This document shows, piece after piece, positions 5,140-6,500 of a DNA stretch of 6,500 nucleotides. Numbering within the stretch: the stretch's first letter is position 1; each line of letters begins with the position of its first letter. The notes beneath the pieces are model-generated. The model saw nothing but the letters and a program-made list of their open reading frames with translations. It was not told where the DNA came from and did no database searches. Source of the DNA: Burkholderiales bacterium (GTDB taxonomy: Bacteria > Pseudomonadota > Gammaproteobacteria > Burkholderiales > SG8-39); NCBI GenBank assembly GCA_017880745.1, contig JADGRR010000170.1:1-6500 (forward strand), read 5' to 3'. A program made the translations under genes and the position numbers.

Positions 5140-6033
5140 CTACGCCCCCTTGATCGGAAACTCGGTGATCGAATATTGAGCCTGCTGCAGCTCTGCGTCG
5201 ACCTCGCGGAATCCCAGGCCTCGGTAGGGCTCAGCCGGGTTCCACCGGATCGGTTCGCGCTTCGGCACCGAACCCGGCGCGGGCAGCGGGAATATCAGCG
5301 ATTTTGCGGAGTGGTGGGCGATGTGGCCCGTCATGTGGTGATGTTCCTGGTGAATATGTCCGTAGAACACGGTGACGTTGCGATAAGGCATGAGCAGTTC
5401 CACCGCGCTGGCGCCGTCGCGCGTCGCCCAGTCCCACTGCGGATACAGGTCGAACAGCGGCCGGTGGGTGAAGACGACGATGCGCGCGTCCTTGTCCTGC
5501 CGGTCCAGGTCGGCTTTGAGCCAGGCGAGCTGCGCCTCGCCTATGCGGGCAGCAGGATCGGACACATTGTCAACGGTAACGAAGTGCACGCCCTTGTGGT
5601 CGAAGCTGTAGTGCGTCTCACCGAAGAATTCAGACCAGGCCTGGCCTCGATCGAGCGACGCGTCGTGTTCCCCCGGCATGAATCGCACGTTCGGGTTCTT
5701 CAGCGCGCCGACGATTTGCTTGAACTCCGCCAGGCGCCGCCTCCGCTCCTGCGGATCGTCGGTCGTATGCGTCAGATCGCCGGTAAACACGATGAAATCG
5801 GGCTGCCGGTCCAGCGAGTTCACCGCGGCGACGGCCTTGGGCAAAGTGCCCTTGGCGTCCGGGTTCACCACCGGGCCGTTGAATCCCCAGTGCGTGTCGG
5901 AGAGCTGGACGAAGTAGAAATCTTCCTGTGCCGCCTTGCTGCCCATGGCGGAACACCCCGCCAGGCCGGACGCGAATACCGCGCCACCCAGTCCCGCCAG
6001 TTTCAGAAAATCCCTGCGATCGATCTCATGCAT
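5140..6033 (-). CDS. Tat-exported calcineurin-like metallophosphoesterase
   Basis: A 297-residue exported phosphoesterase. The N-terminus has a twin-arginine signal, DRRDFLKLAG (5-14), followed by a hydrophobic segment and LAGC (24-27), a plausible lipobox, so it may be a Tat lipoprotein. Calcineurin-like motifs follow in order: LSDTH (D46, H48), TGDLTH (D86), GEHD at 121-124 where the family usually has GNHD, FTHRP (H190) and YGHIH (H226, H228). The two-metal site thus looks complete except for Asn-to-Glu at 122. A His-rich stretch (226-241, eight His) follows the last motif. The substrate is unknown; cyclic nucleotides, nucleotides or phosphoesters are possible. ATG 6033 is chosen over ATG 6036 (both in frame) because AGGAG is six bases from it and three from 6036. 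A longer frame from 6102 lacks a good ribosome site and would bury the Tat motif. Confidence 0.9.
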   Translation of the reverse strand: MHEIDRRDFLKLAGLGGAVFASGLAGCSAMGSKAAQEDFYFVQLSDTHWGFNGPVVNPDAKGTLPKAVAAVNSLDRQPDFIVFTGDLTHTTDDPQERRRRLAEFKQIVGALKNPNVRFMPGEHDASLDRGQAWSEFFGETHYSFDHKGVHFVTVDNVSDPAARIGEAQLAWLKADLDRQDKDARIVVFTHRPLFDLYPQWDWATRDGASAVELLMPYRNVTVFYGHIHQEHHHMTGHIAHHSAKSLIFPLPAPGSVPKREPIRWNPAEPYRGLGFREVDAELQQAQYSITEFPIKGA

Positions 6034-6039
6034 CATGTT

Positions 6040-6044
6040 CTCCT
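6040..6044 (-). promoter_or_regulatory. Ribosome binding site for the metallophosphoesterase
   Basis: AGGAG on the minus strand precedes two consecutive ATG codons (6036 and 6033) at spacings of three and six bases. It supports a start here rather than at the in-frame ATG at 6102. Confidence 0.7.
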
Positions 6045-6080
6045 CGGTTCGGGTTGAGCGCAGCCGATGCTGCATACCCT

Positions 6081-6110
6081 TAATACCGGCGCCGGCGGAC
6101 ATTTATTCCC
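6081..6110 (-). promoter_or_regulatory. Candidate ECF-type promoter of the metallophosphoesterase-cupredoxin operon
   Basis: On the minus strand GGGAATA (6110-6104) is followed, 16 bases after its GGAATA core, by GGTATTA (6087-6081). The pair sits about 50 bases upstream of the start codon. A GGAA-type -35 with a 16-base spacer fits the general shape of ECF sigma promoters, and no sigma-70 -35 is found at a proper distance from TATTAA. The spacer contains the palindrome CCGGCGCCGG (6086-6095). This is inference from shape only. Confidence 0.35.
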
Positions 6111-6127
6111 GCGCGACGAATCTACCT

Positions 6128-6166
6128 GACCGACCCGGCGGCGCCGGACCGAAGACCGGCGGACCG
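6128..6166 (+). repeat. Imperfect GC-rich direct repeat in the divergent intergenic region
   Basis: GACCGACCCGGCGG (6128-6141) recurs as GACCGAAGACCGGCGG (6147-6162), and a partial copy GGACCG follows (6161-6166). The repeats lie between the divergent metallophosphoesterase and MetE-like genes and could bind a regulator. In DNA this GC-rich, chance similarity is also possible. Confidence 0.3.
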
Positions 6167-6200
6167 TGGACAGCGCGTGCCCAAGCCGCGGCAGCTGGTG

Positions 6201-6206
6201 CATACT
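6201..6206 (+). promoter_or_regulatory. Weak -10-like element for the MetE-like gene
   Basis: CATACT, matching four of six bases of TATAAT and preceded by TG, sits about 30 bases before the ATG at 6236. No good -35 is found 16-18 bases upstream. It is the best candidate I see on this strand of the 202-base gap, but it is weak. Confidence 0.2.
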
Positions 6207-6235
6207 GGCGCCTCAGTCGGCCCCGGAGAGAACGT

Positions 6236-6500
6236 ATGAGTCACGCCACATTGCAAACCACCATCGTCGGCAGCCTGCCCAAGCCCGCTTGGCTGGCCGA
6301 GCCGAAGAAACTCTGGGCTCCCTGGCTGCTGCAGGGCGAGGCCCTCGCCGAAGGAATGCGCGACGCGGTGCGCCTGGTGCTGCGCGAGCAGGAGTCGGCC
6401 GGCATCGACATCGTTGGCGACGGTGAGCAGAGACGGCGGCATTTCGGCACCACGCTGATCGAGCACCTCGACGGCGTCGATTTCCAGAACAAGAAGACGG
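6236..6500 (+). CDS. MetE-C-like methyltransferase, N-terminal part (core methionine synthase family; cut by right edge)
   Basis: The first 88 codons of a gene that runs off the window. ATG 6236 follows GGAGAGAACGT, a good ribosome site. The protein opens directly with TTIVGSLPKPAWLAEP (8-23), continues GEALAEGMRDAVRLVLREQE and reaches AGIDIVGDGEQRRRHF, then TTLIEHLDGVDF. The G-S-L-P-K-P opening and the I-V-x-D-G-E-x-x-R-x-x-F motif are those of the C-terminal catalytic (zinc, homocysteine) domain of cobalamin-independent methionine synthase. Because the protein begins at this domain, it lacks the MetE N-terminal half and should be one of the short core enzymes. The segment resembles the MesD type, which in Acinetobacter works with a DUF1852 partner (MesX) instead of methyl-folate; this is recall and needs alignment. 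No DUF1852 gene lies upstream here. The gene is divergent from the phosphoesterase operon. Confidence 0.82.
   Translation, partial: MSHATLQTTIVGSLPKPAWLAEPKKLWAPWLLQGEALAEGMRDAVRLVLREQESAGIDIVGDGEQRRRHFGTTLIEHLDGVDFQNKKT

Noticed and set aside
5089..6057. A 322-codon open frame on the plus strand
   Set aside because: It is antisense to the metallophosphoesterase, whose ordered motifs, Tat signal and ribosome site are decisive. Long antisense frames are common in GC-rich DNA.
6034..6102. Start of the metallophosphoesterase at ATG 6102
   Set aside because: It would add 23 residues before the twin-arginine motif, lies inside the candidate promoter, and has a weaker ribosome site than the AGGAG before 6036/6033.

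Overview
The window is GC-rich, densely coded bacterial chromosome. Gene content suggests a proteobacterium, most likely a betaproteobacterium such as a Burkholderiales relative: an ECF sigma/anti-sigma pair with an HX3CX2C zinc motif, a Tat-exported phosphoesterase, a 2-hydroxychromene-2-carboxylate isomerase-like protein and a short MetE-like enzyme. This placement is inferred from protein style, not from a marker gene. I see no rRNA, tRNA, CRISPR array, insertion sequence or phage gene. No gap between genes exceeds about 200 bases.

Layout, left to right. Bases 1-1352 hold a minus-strand run: a spermidine-synthase-like protein (558-1352), a small unrecognised helical protein (124-504), and the N-terminus of a third gene cut by the left edge (1-109). 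A single plus-strand gene, a YdcF/DUF218-like membrane-anchored protein (1407-2024), diverges from that run. Its stop codon lies 9 bases from the stop of the next, convergent gene. Minus-strand genes then continue to 6033: DsbA-fold HCCA-isomerase-like protein (2034-2636), VOC/glyoxalase-fold protein (2770-3159), anti-sigma factor (3248-4006), ECF sigma factor (4003-4581), periplasmic CuA-like cupredoxin (4769-5137) and Tat-signal metallophosphoesterase (5140-6033). A divergent gap of about 200 bases separates these from a plus-strand MetE-C-like methyltransferase (from 6236), which runs off the right edge.

The most interesting part is 3248-6033. Sigma and anti-sigma genes overlap by 4 bases (ATGA), so they are probably translationally coupled. 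Immediately upstream on the same strand is a tight two-gene unit (2-base gap) encoding two exported proteins: a His-rich calcineurin-like phosphoesterase and a stand-alone CuA-motif cupredoxin. Both carry substitutions at positions expected to bind metal: Glu in the phosphoesterase GNHD motif, and Met where CuA has its first His. The working idea is a cell-envelope stress or metal-response module, in which a membrane-bound zinc-type anti-sigma holds the sigma factor and the released sigma acts on the exported-protein operon. A GGGAATA element upstream of both transcription units fits this but is weak evidence. The VOC gene downstream has its own good sigma-70-type promoter (TTGACA, 17-base spacer, TATCGT), so it is probably not part of the sigma-factor operon.
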